DNA from: JBBPYR01 sp038199755
GTDB lineage: Bacteria; Chloroflexota; Ktedonobacteria; Ktedonobacterales; Ktedonobacteraceae
Assembly (NCBI GenBank): GCA_038199755.1
Contig: JBBPYR010000268.1
Location: 1-11,894 of the forward strand
Reading direction: 5' to 3'
Length of the DNA stretch: 11,894 nt
Shown: piece after piece, positions 1 through 6,192 of the stretch
How the letters are laid out: every line of letters begins with the position of its first letter
Position numbering within the stretch: position 1 is the stretch's first letter
Notes under the pieces: model-generated
Database searches by the model: none
Seen by the model: the letters and a program-made list of their open reading frames with translations, nothing else
What the model was told of the DNA's origin: nothing
Program-made: the position numbers and the translations under genes

Positions 1-138
1 CAGGAAGAATTTGAACAGCAGATGGAGCAAGAGGTTAAAGTAGGCAGCAGCGCTTGGGATGGTCGTCTACCTGAACAATCGACAAGCAAGACAGGCAAGA
101 CGAGTACAACAGGAGAGCTTGGGAAGGTTGTAAGATGA
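1..138 (+). CDS. C-terminal tail of an upstream gene (possible ABC exporter partner subunit), partial
   Basis: Frame 1 is open from the window edge to a TGA at 136-138 and encodes 45 residues, starting QEEFEQQMEQE and ending GELGKVVR. The segment is hydrophilic and low in complexity, with no recognisable motif. Its stop overlaps the start of the ABC exporter gene in an ATGA (135-138), the usual arrangement for translationally coupled genes. Heterodimeric ABC exporters are commonly encoded as two adjacent coupled half-transporter genes, so this could be the tail of the partner subunit. That is inferred from position only; the visible sequence does not prove it. Confidence 0.6.
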   Translation, partial: QEEFEQQMEQEVKVGSSAWDGRLPEQSTSKTGKTSTTGELGKVVR

Positions 139-1949
139 AAACAGGCAGCTATACATCACGCAGTCGCTGGCAACAAAACAGCCTGGAAAGCGCGGACGAG
201 AACGTTTCGTCAAAATTTGAGTGGAGCCTTATCCAAAAATTTGGCCCGTATGCCGCCCGCTATCAAGGCTGGACGATTGCAAGCATTGTTTTGATGTTAT
301 TCTATACGGCGTTTAACCTGGCAAACCCCTTTCTGATAGGAGTAGCCATTGACCAATTTATCAGCCATAACGATGTACATGGACTGGCCATTACTGGCAT
401 CGTCTTGATTGTCATCAACATTCTGATGTGGCAGGCGCAATACTGGCAGGTATGGACGATGTCGTGGGCTGGGCAACAGGTTCTCTACCACCTCAGCTCG
501 GATATGTTCACGCACTTGCAACGACTCTCACTCAGCTTCTATGATCGCACACAGATCGGGCGCGTGATGTCGCGTCTGCAAAGCGATATTGATGTATTGG
601 AGTCTATGCTCAGTTCAGGTCTGCTCTCGATGCTGAGCTCACTGGTGTCACTGGTAGGCATTGTCATTGCCATGCTTATCATGAACGTGCCGCTGGCATT
701 GCTTTCTTTCACTGTTTTGCCGATCATGATTATCATTGCCGCCTTCTGGCAACGGCACGCGCAACGTTCGTTTAGACGGACACGAGCGGCGATCTCGGTT
801 GTCAACGCCACCTTGCAGGAAAACATTTCTGGCATGCGCGTGATTCAAAGCCTCGTACGCGAAGATCGCAACAGCGCGGAATTCGATGAACTGAACGCCT
901 ACAACCGTGACACCAATATGGAGGCTAGCCGAGTGGCGGCTCTCATTCTGCCACTGGTTGAGGTGGTGGCGGCGATGGCTATCGCGATCACCGTGCTCTA
1001 CGGTGGCGTGCTGGTTTCACAAGGGTCGCTGAAGGTGGGCGTGCTGGTGGCATTCACGCTTTACATCAACCGTTTCTTTGACCCAATACGCGAAATTAGC
1101 CAACAATATGCGCAACTGCAACGGGCGGGTGTTGCCGCCGAACGCATCTTCCAGATATTGGAGGTCAAAGTCGATATCAAGGATGCGCCCGACGCTGAAG
1201 CGTTACCACAGATACAGGGCGAGGCGGAGTTTCGCCATGTCACCTTTGGCTATAGTGCGGAGTCGCCAGTGTTACGCGATCTGAATCTGCACATTCAAGT
1301 GGGTCAGACGGTGGCAATCGTTGGGCCAACGGGCGCGGGGAAAAGCACTATCGCGGGTCTGCTCGCCCGCTTTTATGATGTGCAGCAAGGCGCGGTCTTG
1401 ATTGATGGGCACGACGTACGCGAGGTGACGCAGCATTCTTTACGCAGCCAGATTGGTGTCGTGCTACAGGAGCCGTTTCTGTTTACCGGCACGATTCGGG
1501 ATAACATTCGCTATGGGCGACTGAACGCGACCGATCAGGAGGTAGAGGATGCTGCGAAGGCGGTGGGGGCGCACGAGCTGATTATGCATCTGCCACAAGG
1601 CTATGATACGCCCATCCGCGAACGTGGACGCAACCTGAGTGTGGGGCAACGCCAACTGATTTCGTTCGCACGTGCGCTGCTGGCCGATCCACGCATTCTG
1701 ATTCTCGATGAGGCCACGGCCAACATTGATACCTTTACAGAGATGCTGGTTCAGCAAGGATTGCGACGGCTGCTCTATGGCCGTACAGCCCTCGTGATCG
1801 CCCATCGTCTCTCTACGATCAAGTATGCGGATAGCATTGTGGTACTCCAGGCCGGACGCATCGTGGAGCAGGGTACGCATGATGAGCTACTGCAAAAGAA
1901 TGGTATCTATGCCTCGCTGTACGCGATGGGTTTTCGCCACACCGCATAG
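135..1949 (+). CDS. ABC exporter half-transporter (fused TMD-NBD)
   Basis: A 604-residue type IV (B-family) ABC exporter subunit: an N-terminal six-helix membrane domain (about residues 45-335) fused to a nucleotide-binding domain (about 365-595). Visible motifs are Walker A GPTGAGKST (397-405, K403), Q-loop Q445, signature LSVGQ (501-505), Walker B ILILDEA (D525, catalytic E526) and switch H557. The signature departs from LSGGQ while the catalytic glutamate is kept. In known heterodimeric exporters (TM287/288, YheI/YheH) this is the pattern of the subunit paired with one whose ATP site is degenerate. The ATG overlaps the upstream stop (ATGA), consistent with a coupled partner gene. Exported substrate is unknown: drug, lipid and peptide exporters all share this architecture. 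The gene ends inside the left arm of a palindrome. Confidence 0.93.
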   Translation: MKTGSYTSRSRWQQNSLESADENVSSKFEWSLIQKFGPYAARYQGWTIASIVLMLFYTAFNLANPFLIGVAIDQFISHNDVHGLAITGIVLIVINILMWQAQYWQVWTMSWAGQQVLYHLSSDMFTHLQRLSLSFYDRTQIGRVMSRLQSDIDVLESMLSSGLLSMLSSLVSLVGIVIAMLIMNVPLALLSFTVLPIMIIIAAFWQRHAQRSFRRTRAAISVVNATLQENISGMRVIQSLVREDRNSAEFDELNAYNRDTNMEASRVAALILPLVEVVAAMAIAITVLYGGVLVSQGSLKVGVLVAFTLYINRFFDPIREISQQYAQLQRAGVAAERIFQILEVKVDIKDAPDAEALPQIQGEAEFRHVTFGYSAESPVLRDLNLHIQVGQTVAIVGPTGAGKSTIAGLLARFYDVQQGAVLIDGHDVREVTQHSLRSQIGVVLQEPFLFTGTIRDNIRYGRLNATDQEVEDAAKAVGAHELIMHLPQGYDTPIRERGRNLSVGQRQLISFARALLADPRILILDEATANIDTFTEMLVQQGLRRLLYGRTALVIAHRLSTIKYADSIVVLQAGRIVEQGTHDELLQKNGIYASLYAMGFRHTA

Positions 1950-2000
1950 TAGGGATGTCCCTTGTGGGGACGCGGATGCCCACGAGGGACATCCCTACTA
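1947..2000. repeat. GTAGGG-ended palindrome between convergent genes (possible two-way terminator)
   Basis: Two 22-nt arms, 1947-1968 and 1979-2000, are inverted copies with one mismatch around a 10-nt loop. The left arm begins TAGTAGGGATGTCCCT. The palindrome contains the stop codon of the ABC exporter (TAG 1947-1949) and, on the minus strand, that of the histidine kinase (1998-2000). A transcript from either side could form a long hairpin. There is no clear T-tract, so termination is inferred. Its terminal GTAGGG/CCCTAC resembles the palindromes at 7435-7544 and 8223-8289, suggesting a dispersed repeat family. Confidence 0.8.
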
Positions 2001-3272
2001 CAGGGGTAGGGTCACGGAGAAGGTGGAGCCCTTACCTTCGGCACTCTCGACGGTAATGGTTCCACTGTGACGTTGAATGATTTCGTGTACGATATAGAGG
2101 CCAATGCCCAGGCCAGGGAAGGTTTTATCTTTTGAGCCACTCACGCGATAAAAGCGTTCAAAGAGTCGCTGCTGATGCTTAGGGTCGATACCAATGCCAT
2201 AGTCGCGTATCTTGATAATTACGGTGTCTGCGGTTGCCACGATCTGCACATCCACCTGTTTGGCCTGCGGCGAGTACTTGATGGCATTGTTTAGCAGGTT
2301 TACAAACACCTGATTGAGCCGTTCGCTATCTCCCGTGATGTGCTCATGAGAGGCACCTGCAAGGATAATCGTGTGTGTGCTGCTGGTATGCTGCACCATC
2401 TCCACAACGTCATGTAGTAAGGTGTCGATATCGACGCTTTCTTCGGCGTAATCCAGTTTGCCTGCATGCACTTTTGTGACATCGAGTAGGTCTTGAATAA
2501 GATTGTTGATGCGGTCGAGTTGGGCATCCATACGCGTGAGGTACATTTTCGGCTCTGGCGCTGAGTCATTTTCCAATTTTAGGAGCAAGAGTTCGGTGTA
2601 TGCCTTAAGTGTGGTGATCGGGGTTTTGAGCTCGTGACTTGCCATACCGATAAACTCGTCTTTGCGTTGCTCCTGCTCCTTGAAAAGCGTGATGTTATGC
2701 ATTACATTAAGGACAAGGAGCGGCTGCCGTTGCTCGTCACGAATGGCGGTCGATTGAATAACCACCCAATGCACCTCTTTTGTCTGTCTGTGTACGCCTC
2801 TGATCGTCACCTGTGGATGTTCTTCGCCCGCAATTGCTCTGCGACCAGGGAGGTCACGTAGAGAAAAGGGATTTCCTTGCTCATCTGTCAGCTCAAAGCG
2901 CTGTGTATATTCTAGCGGGGGAGCCACCAGCAATTCTTCTACTGAATGGTACCCCAATGCCAGTGCTGCCGCGTGATTAGCATACACCATCTTGCCGCTC
3001 GTATCTTGCACGGTGATGCCGTCTGAGATATGTTTGAGAATCGCTTCGAGCTGGCTTTTGGATTGCTGGAGTTCTCCTTCCACGGCTTTTCGCTGTGAAA
3101 TATCGCGAAATGTGACAACAATAGACGCGACATCGGGGTTATATAAAAGATTGATGCTGTTACCCTCAAACCACTTCCATGTTCCGTCTTTATGACGTAA
3201 ACGATATTCTCCACCAGCACTGTGATCGGGGATAGCGATGATATCTTGCAAAGCTTGCTGCAACTCGGGCAA
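1998..3272 (-). CDS. PAS sensor histidine kinase, kinase-containing part of a frame-broken gene
   Basis: This 424-residue frame encodes the second half of one PAS domain (residues 1-60, with RHKDGTWKWFEG), a second PAS domain (about 68-195), a HisKA dimerisation domain with the phospho-acceptor histidine in SHELKTP (H213), and a HATPase domain with N-box NLLNNAIKYSP (about 326-335), G1 DYGIGID (357-363), F-box RLFERFYRV and G2 GLGIG (387-391). All catalytic motifs of a soluble orthodox kinase are present and no membrane segment is seen. The first possible start is a TTG at 3272 with no Shine-Dalgarno, and the frame opens in mid-PAS. The missing PAS beginning lies upstream in another frame (3279-3511). 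The ancestral gene was therefore about 1998-3511 and is either disrupted or affected by an assembly error. No response regulator is adjacent. Confidence 0.85.
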   Translation of the reverse strand: MPELQQALQDIIAIPDHSAGGEYRLRHKDGTWKWFEGNSINLLYNPDVASIVVTFRDISQRKAVEGELQQSKSQLEAILKHISDGITVQDTSGKMVYANHAAALALGYHSVEELLVAPPLEYTQRFELTDEQGNPFSLRDLPGRRAIAGEEHPQVTIRGVHRQTKEVHWVVIQSTAIRDEQRQPLLVLNVMHNITLFKEQEQRKDEFIGMASHELKTPITTLKAYTELLLLKLENDSAPEPKMYLTRMDAQLDRINNLIQDLLDVTKVHAGKLDYAEESVDIDTLLHDVVEMVQHTSSTHTIILAGASHEHITGDSERLNQVFVNLLNNAIKYSPQAKQVDVQIVATADTVIIKIRDYGIGIDPKHQQRLFERFYRVSGSKDKTFPGLGIGLYIVHEIIQRHSGTITVESAEGKGSTFSVTLPL

Positions 3273-3278
3273 ATCGTC

Positions 3279-3511
3279 AGAAGGAGTTGTTCAGGAGTAA
3301 AGCCAAGCTGAGACGTGATGGAAGGACTAATATAGGAAAGAAAGCCCGCGCCATTCAGCAACACAAAGATATCTGAACTCTTTTCCACGAGGGTACGAAA
3401 CAGCCGCTCGCTGAATCTGATCCCTTCCACAGGTTGCTGCTTATATTGTTCTGTAGAACTGTTCCCTGTATTCACAGTCAAAGGTACCCCCAACCACGTT
3501 ATCATAAACAT
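3279..3511 (-). pseudogene. Detached N-terminal PAS piece of the histidine kinase
   Basis: From the ATG at 3511 a frame encodes about 77 residues that look like the start of a PAS domain: FRTLVEKSSDIFVLLN, then LSYISPSITSQLGFTPEQLL. After this the same frame turns into sequence with no PAS character. The expected continuation, DDLPELQQALQDI, appears in another frame from about 3278. PAS domains normally have around ten residues (ending in HPDD) between PEQLL and the next conserved block, and these are missing too. The lesion therefore looks like a short deletion with frame loss rather than one miscalled base. A stop codon lies just upstream of the ATG, so the protein does not extend further. 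The piece alone cannot be a kinase. Confidence 0.7.
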
Positions 3512-3522
3512 GTAGTTCTACC

Positions 3523-3551
3523 ACTATAGCATGTTTTCTGCACTACTACAA
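3523..3551 (-). promoter_or_regulatory. Putative promoter of the histidine kinase
   Basis: On the minus strand an extended -10, TGCTATAGT (3523-3531), lies 17 nt from a weak -35 TTGTAG (3546-3551). The predicted transcription start is only about 6 nt before the ATG at 3511, so the message would be nearly leaderless. That fits the lack of a good ribosome site there. An inverted repeat arm (3535-3544) lies in the spacer. Confidence 0.35.
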
Positions 3552-3580
3552 TGAAATATTACCTTTTCTAAGTGCAGAAA
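3535..3580. repeat. 10-bp inverted repeat overlapping the kinase promoter
   Basis: TTTCTGCACT (3535-3544) and its exact complement AGTGCAGAAA (3571-3580) are separated by 26 nt. One arm lies between the proposed -35 and -10 of the kinase promoter, and the other is just downstream (minus sense) of the operon-end hairpin. It could be a regulator site or a remnant of a small repeat. Function is unknown. Confidence 0.5.
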
Positions 3581-3581
3581 C

Positions 3582-3631
3582 AGCACCACAGCCTTGCTGA
3601 TACCAAGTGGTATCAGCAAGGCTGTGGTGCT
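3582..3631 (-). terminator. Long perfect hairpin at the end of the paa-like operon
   Basis: Arms of 23 nt (3582-3604 and 3609-3631) pair perfectly around the loop AAGT. The hairpin begins 11 nt beyond the enoyl-CoA hydratase stop in the direction of transcription. In the minus sense it is followed only by GTTTC, so the U-tract is weak. Its place between the operon and the kinase gene suggests a terminator or a 3'-end stabiliser. The stem is longer than most intrinsic terminators. Confidence 0.6.
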
Positions 3632-3642
3632 ATATCATGTCT

Positions 3643-4443
3643 CTAGCGGCCAGTGAAATTTGGTTTGCGCTTCTCGATGTAGGCGGCAATACCTTCTTTG
3701 GCATCCTCACTCTGGAAGAGCAGTTGTTGCAATTCGCGCTCGATTGCCAGGCTCTCAGAGAATGGGACCTCTGGGCCAGACTGCACCGCACGCTTGATGC
3801 GACCAACGGCTTTGGATGCTTTGTTGGGCGGGCAGAAGCTCTGGGCGAAGGCCATCACTTGCTCCCAGTAGTTCTCAGATTCGTAAATGTAGTTGATAAG
3901 ACCCAGTTCCTGCGCCTCTTCAAAGCTCAGTAGCTTGCCCTCGACCATCAATTCGATAGCCTTATTCTTGGGCAGAGCACGAGCGAGCCGCTGGGTGCCA
4001 CCGGTGCCAGGGAGCACACCAAGATTGACCTCTGGCAGTCCAACCCTGCCGCCGCCTTTGCGTGCAATACGCAGGTCACAGGCCATGGCGATCTCTAAAC
4101 CGCCACCAACGGTGTGTCCATTGAGGGCCGCAATTACCAGTTTGGGCGTTTGTTCCAGGCGTATCAATGTCTCGTTTGCATGCAAGCAAAAGTAGTATTT
4201 GAAGCCAGGGGTGACGGAGTTGAGCATGCTAATCTCGGCACCGGCACTGAAGAACTTGTCGCCCGAGCCACGCAACAAGATGACATACACGTCATCATCG
4301 AAACGTGCCCGCAAAATAGCTGCGTCAAGCTGGCTCATCATCTCGTAGCTATAGGTGTTCGCAGGTGGATTGGTAAGCTCAATGACGGCAACGCCCTCAG
4401 TTGCGGTATAGTTGACCAGGGTTCGTTCACTTGTCGTGGTCAT
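3643..4443 (-). CDS. Enoyl-CoA hydratase/isomerase (crotonase) family protein
   Basis: A 266-residue crotonase-fold enzyme. The first oxyanion-hole segment is FFSAGAEI (about 64-71) and the second GHTVGGGLEIAMACD (about 109-123). The two glutamates that act as acid and base in true hydratases are both present: E117 in GGGLE and E138 in LPEVNLG, followed by GTGGTQRL. This favours hydration of a 2-enoyl-CoA, as in PaaF or fatty-acid hydratases, over the PaaG ring isomerase, which lacks this pair. An ATG at 4461 is also in frame, but the ATG at 4443 has AAAGGA upstream at good spacing and is preferred. The gene overlaps the zinc-ribbon stop by 17 nt and is last in the operon. It probably handles a CoA intermediate made by the oxygenase genes; the exact substrate is unknown. 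Confidence 0.92.
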   Translation of the reverse strand: MTTTSERTLVNYTATEGVAVIELTNPPANTYSYEMMSQLDAAILRARFDDDVYVILLRGSGDKFFSAGAEISMLNSVTPGFKYYFCLHANETLIRLEQTPKLVIAALNGHTVGGGLEIAMACDLRIARKGGGRVGLPEVNLGVLPGTGGTQRLARALPKNKAIELMVEGKLLSFEEAQELGLINYIYESENYWEQVMAFAQSFCPPNKASKAVGRIKRAVQSGPEVPFSESLAIERELQQLLFQSEDAKEGIAAYIEKRKPNFTGR

Positions 4444-4645
4444 GATTCTGTTTCCTTTCATTAGCTAAGGCCGAATTGATCACGTCGTCGTCCTTGACGT
4501 GCTCAAAGGGGGTATGGCAACTCGTGCAATAGTATTCTACGGTAAGCAACTGCGGGCCGAACAGCGCAGATAACTCGGTGTTGGTCGAGCCGCAGTAGGG
4601 GCAGGTAACGACTAGATTGGCGGTTGTTTCGCCGTGATGTTCCAT
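4427..4645 (-). CDS. Stand-alone zinc ribbon matching the C-terminal domain of PaaD
   Basis: A 72-residue protein with two CxxC pairs, CPYC (C15, C18) and CTSC (C40, C43). The pattern CPYCGSTNTELSALFG, then YYCTSCHTPFEHVK, closely follows the C-terminal zinc ribbon of E. coli-type PaaD, which has CPxCxS-T-SEFG followed by YxCxxCxEPFxxFK. The tail is charged (ERKQNHDHDK). The start has an AGAGGA ribosome site. It lies 21 nt after paaC and overlaps the hydratase gene. The MIP18-like PaaD of this operon lacks this domain, so the two genes together seem to make a split PaaD. Alternatively it is a generic ribbon of unrelated role, but the shared spacing and PF-x-x-x-K ending argue against that. 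The metal is presumably zinc (inference). Confidence 0.85.
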   Translation of the reverse strand: MEHHGETTANLVVTCPYCGSTNTELSALFGPQLLTVEYYCTSCHTPFEHVKDDDVINSALANERKQNHDHDK

Positions 4646-4666
4646 GATGCTTGGTCCTCTACACGC

Positions 4667-5422
4667 TTACACACTTAAACGCCTCGCCACAGCGTTCCAT
4701 TGCGCCCAGGGCAGCGATTGTGTCAACTCCCACTGCTTTGTTGCGGCGTTGAAGGAGACGGGCATCTCTATTTCCAGACTGCTCAAGGTTGGCATGATTT
4801 TTTGCAAATAGCGGACACGCAGTTCGTCAGGGGTCGCGTCGATAATGCCTTCATTGTACAATCGTAGCATGGTGGGGTCGTCATTGAGGCCAAACCAGCA
4901 CAACGTCTCATTCCAGAGGGAGGTGAGGGCGGCAACAAGGGCGGCACGCACGGCACCGCCTGGTTTGCTTAAGCGGCGAACCCATGCTTCGCCATAGACA
5001 CTATGAATCTGTTCCTCCTGCACGATTTTGCGGGCACGCTGACGTAGCGGCTCGTAGCTTGAATTCTGCGCGGCTTCAAAAAAGGTCGTCAGGGCGGTAT
5101 CAAACAAGAAGTTTGTCGCCACGAACTCAGACCAGCCGCTGAAATCCTTGTCCAGGAAGGCAAGATGATAGTGCAGTGTGCGCGTCATTGGCTCAATCTG
5201 AGCAGGGTCCGCTTCGGCTTGCACAAAGTCCTCAAGCAAGGGGTAGAGCGTGCGGGCGTGTCCCAACTCATCCTGTGTCATGGCGGCGGCGGCCACGGCT
5301 GCTTCTAACGCGGGTGCTCCATTACTCCAGTAGGCGTAACGTCGCCCGACAGCCTGTTTGTTGTCCGCCAGCGATGACAGGATGGCAAATAGGGCCGCGT
5401 TATCTAATAGTGTACTGTTCAT
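4667..5422 (-). CDS. paaC: PaaC-like subunit of phenylacetyl-CoA epoxidase
   Basis: 251 residues, close to E. coli PaaC (about 248), and mostly helical like the ferritin-like di-iron fold. In the PaaABC(D)E complex PaaC pairs with catalytic PaaA and is regarded as structural. Here two metal-binding-type motifs remain: DELGHA (E52, H55) and EEQIH (E137, H140), with an acidic E99 after W97 on the intervening helix. E. coli PaaC has a glutamine in place of the first histidine. I see no glutamate at the expected helix-1 position (around K22/Q23), so the site may be incomplete. The C-terminal TPDELRVRYLQKIMPTLSSL resembles the matching region of PaaA. The start is preceded by AAGGA at 7 nt. It sits 177 nt after paaB, separated by a structured gap. 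Confidence 0.85.
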   Translation of the reverse strand: MNSTLLDNAALFAILSSLADNKQAVGRRYAYWSNGAPALEAAVAAAAMTQDELGHARTLYPLLEDFVQAEADPAQIEPMTRTLHYHLAFLDKDFSGWSEFVATNFLFDTALTTFFEAAQNSSYEPLRQRARKIVQEEQIHSVYGEAWVRRLSKPGGAVRAALVAALTSLWNETLCWFGLNDDPTMLRLYNEGIIDATPDELRVRYLQKIMPTLSSLEIEMPVSFNAATKQWELTQSLPWAQWNAVARRLSV

Positions 5423-5609
5423 ATGATTGTCCTTCGCGTGTGATTGGCAGCAGCGAAGCGCGCTGCACGCGCCCGTAGGCTACCTTGCCGACCACCTGAG
5501 CGAAGCTAGACGCGAGAGCGTCGTTGGTGGTCGGAATAATGAGTAGCGAGATTTATCGCGCCCTCGTACCCGTTCGCGAATCGCATGCCAAACAGGGCGT
5601 TACGAGGCG
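5423..5609 (-). repeat. Structured gap between paaB and paaC with three hairpins
   Basis: No gene is seen here. Three potential stems are present: GCAGCG/CGCTGC (5450-5455/5461-5466); CCGACCACC/GGTGGTCGG (5488-5496/5526-5534), enclosing a perfect GACGC-GAGA-GCGTC hairpin (5509-5522); and CGCCCTCGTA/TACGAGGCG with one bulge (5559-5568/5601-5609), the last reaching into the paaB stop. The string GCGAGATTTATCGCG (5546-5560) resembles inner parts of the palindrome at 7435-7544. It looks like inserted repeat material that now separates two otherwise tightly packed halves of the operon. It could lower or stabilise downstream transcript. Confidence 0.55.
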
Positions 5610-5842
5610 ATGACGGTGACGATGGTTGAGCGTGGCACGAGCACCATTTCGATCCAGCTAAATTCGTCGTAGATGCTGCGGGCGTAGACTTTTGCTAGTT
5701 CGACATCGTCGGCCATAACGTTGCCAATCTCGTATAACGGCTCTTCATATTTGCGACGTGCATAGACTTGCCAGACAGCGTGTTCGTTGAGAGCTTCACG
5801 TCGTGTCGGGGTCTTTGGTGTATTCGTGGTGATTGTATTCAT
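5600..5842 (-). CDS. paaB: PaaB-like small subunit of phenylacetyl-CoA epoxidase
   Basis: An 80-residue protein, slightly shorter than E. coli PaaB (about 95). The core VWQVYARRKYEEPLYEIGNV (about 23-42), then ADDVELAKVYARSIYDEF and a final VPRSTIVTV, follows the PaaB pattern of W-x-V-F-x-R, H-V-G-S, AxDxxxALxxARDxYxRR and an I-V-V stretch. The second half is more divergent, lacking the RR pair. PaaB bridges PaaAC heterodimers in the E. coli complex and has no catalytic residues. The gene begins within the paaD stop (ATGA, 5839-5842), so translation is coupled. A standalone reading of this short sequence would be weak; the operon context raises confidence. Confidence 0.82.
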   Translation of the reverse strand: MNTITTNTPKTPTRREALNEHAVWQVYARRKYEEPLYEIGNVMADDVELAKVYARSIYDEFSWIEMVLVPRSTIVTVIAS

Positions 5843-6192
5843 GCCGAAACTCCCCAGCTGCGCATTATTTCAATGCCTTCCTCTGAGAGCCGTGCCTTGG
5901 TCCAGACAGGACTCCAGACAATCTCGATATTGACGGCTGTGACGCTCGGCTCCTGTAGCAGGCGCGCGCGAATGTCATCCATGATGAAATCCATCGCGGG
6001 ACAGCCCATGGCGGTAAAGGTAAGCTTGAGATCAACAATTCCTTCGTGCGCGGTCAAAGCAACGATCAGCCCCATATCCACCACACTAATCGGAAGTTCA
6101 GGATCGAACACGTCTCGCAAGGCATCCCATAAGGCGGGACAGGATACGTCTTGCGATGCATGCGTTTCTAAGGATGGATAGGTGGTTGTCAT
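5839..6192 (-). CDS. paaD: PaaD-like MIP18/DUF59 protein lacking the zinc ribbon
   Basis: A 117-residue MIP18 (DUF59) domain protein. LWDALRDVFDPELPISVVDMGLI (about 21-43) is the typical opening, and FTAMGCPAMDFI (about 58-69) carries the conserved cysteine region. SPVWTKARLSEEGIEIMRSWGV, near the end, matches the last stretch before the ribbon in E. coli PaaD (DPAWTTDWMTPDARERLREYGI). E. coli PaaD continues for about 50 residues with a four-cysteine ribbon; this protein stops at WGVSA. PaaD is needed for an active epoxidase, probably in iron or Fe-S handling. The gene overlaps both neighbours by ATGA. A SufT-type Fe-S factor is the alternative, but its position between paaA and paaB favours PaaD. 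Confidence 0.86.
   Translation of the reverse strand: MTTTYPSLETHASQDVSCPALWDALRDVFDPELPISVVDMGLIVALTAHEGIVDLKLTFTAMGCPAMDFIMDDIRARLLQEPSVTAVNIEIVWSPVWTKARLSEEGIEIMRSWGVSA

Noticed and set aside
1464..1880. Open frame of 138 codons opposite the ABC exporter
   Set aside because: It lies wholly within the nucleotide-binding domain on the other strand. Its protein has no recognisable motif and no ribosome site is evident.
2939..3278. Continuation of the N-terminal PAS frame past the frame break
   Set aside because: The translated sequence loses all PAS character, while another frame over the same bases encodes the conserved PAS and kinase continuation.
5839..6192. SufT-type Fe-S maturation factor instead of PaaD
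   Set aside because: It is translationally coupled to paaA and paaB, and its C-terminal stretch resembles the segment before the PaaD ribbon. It is kept only as an alternative.
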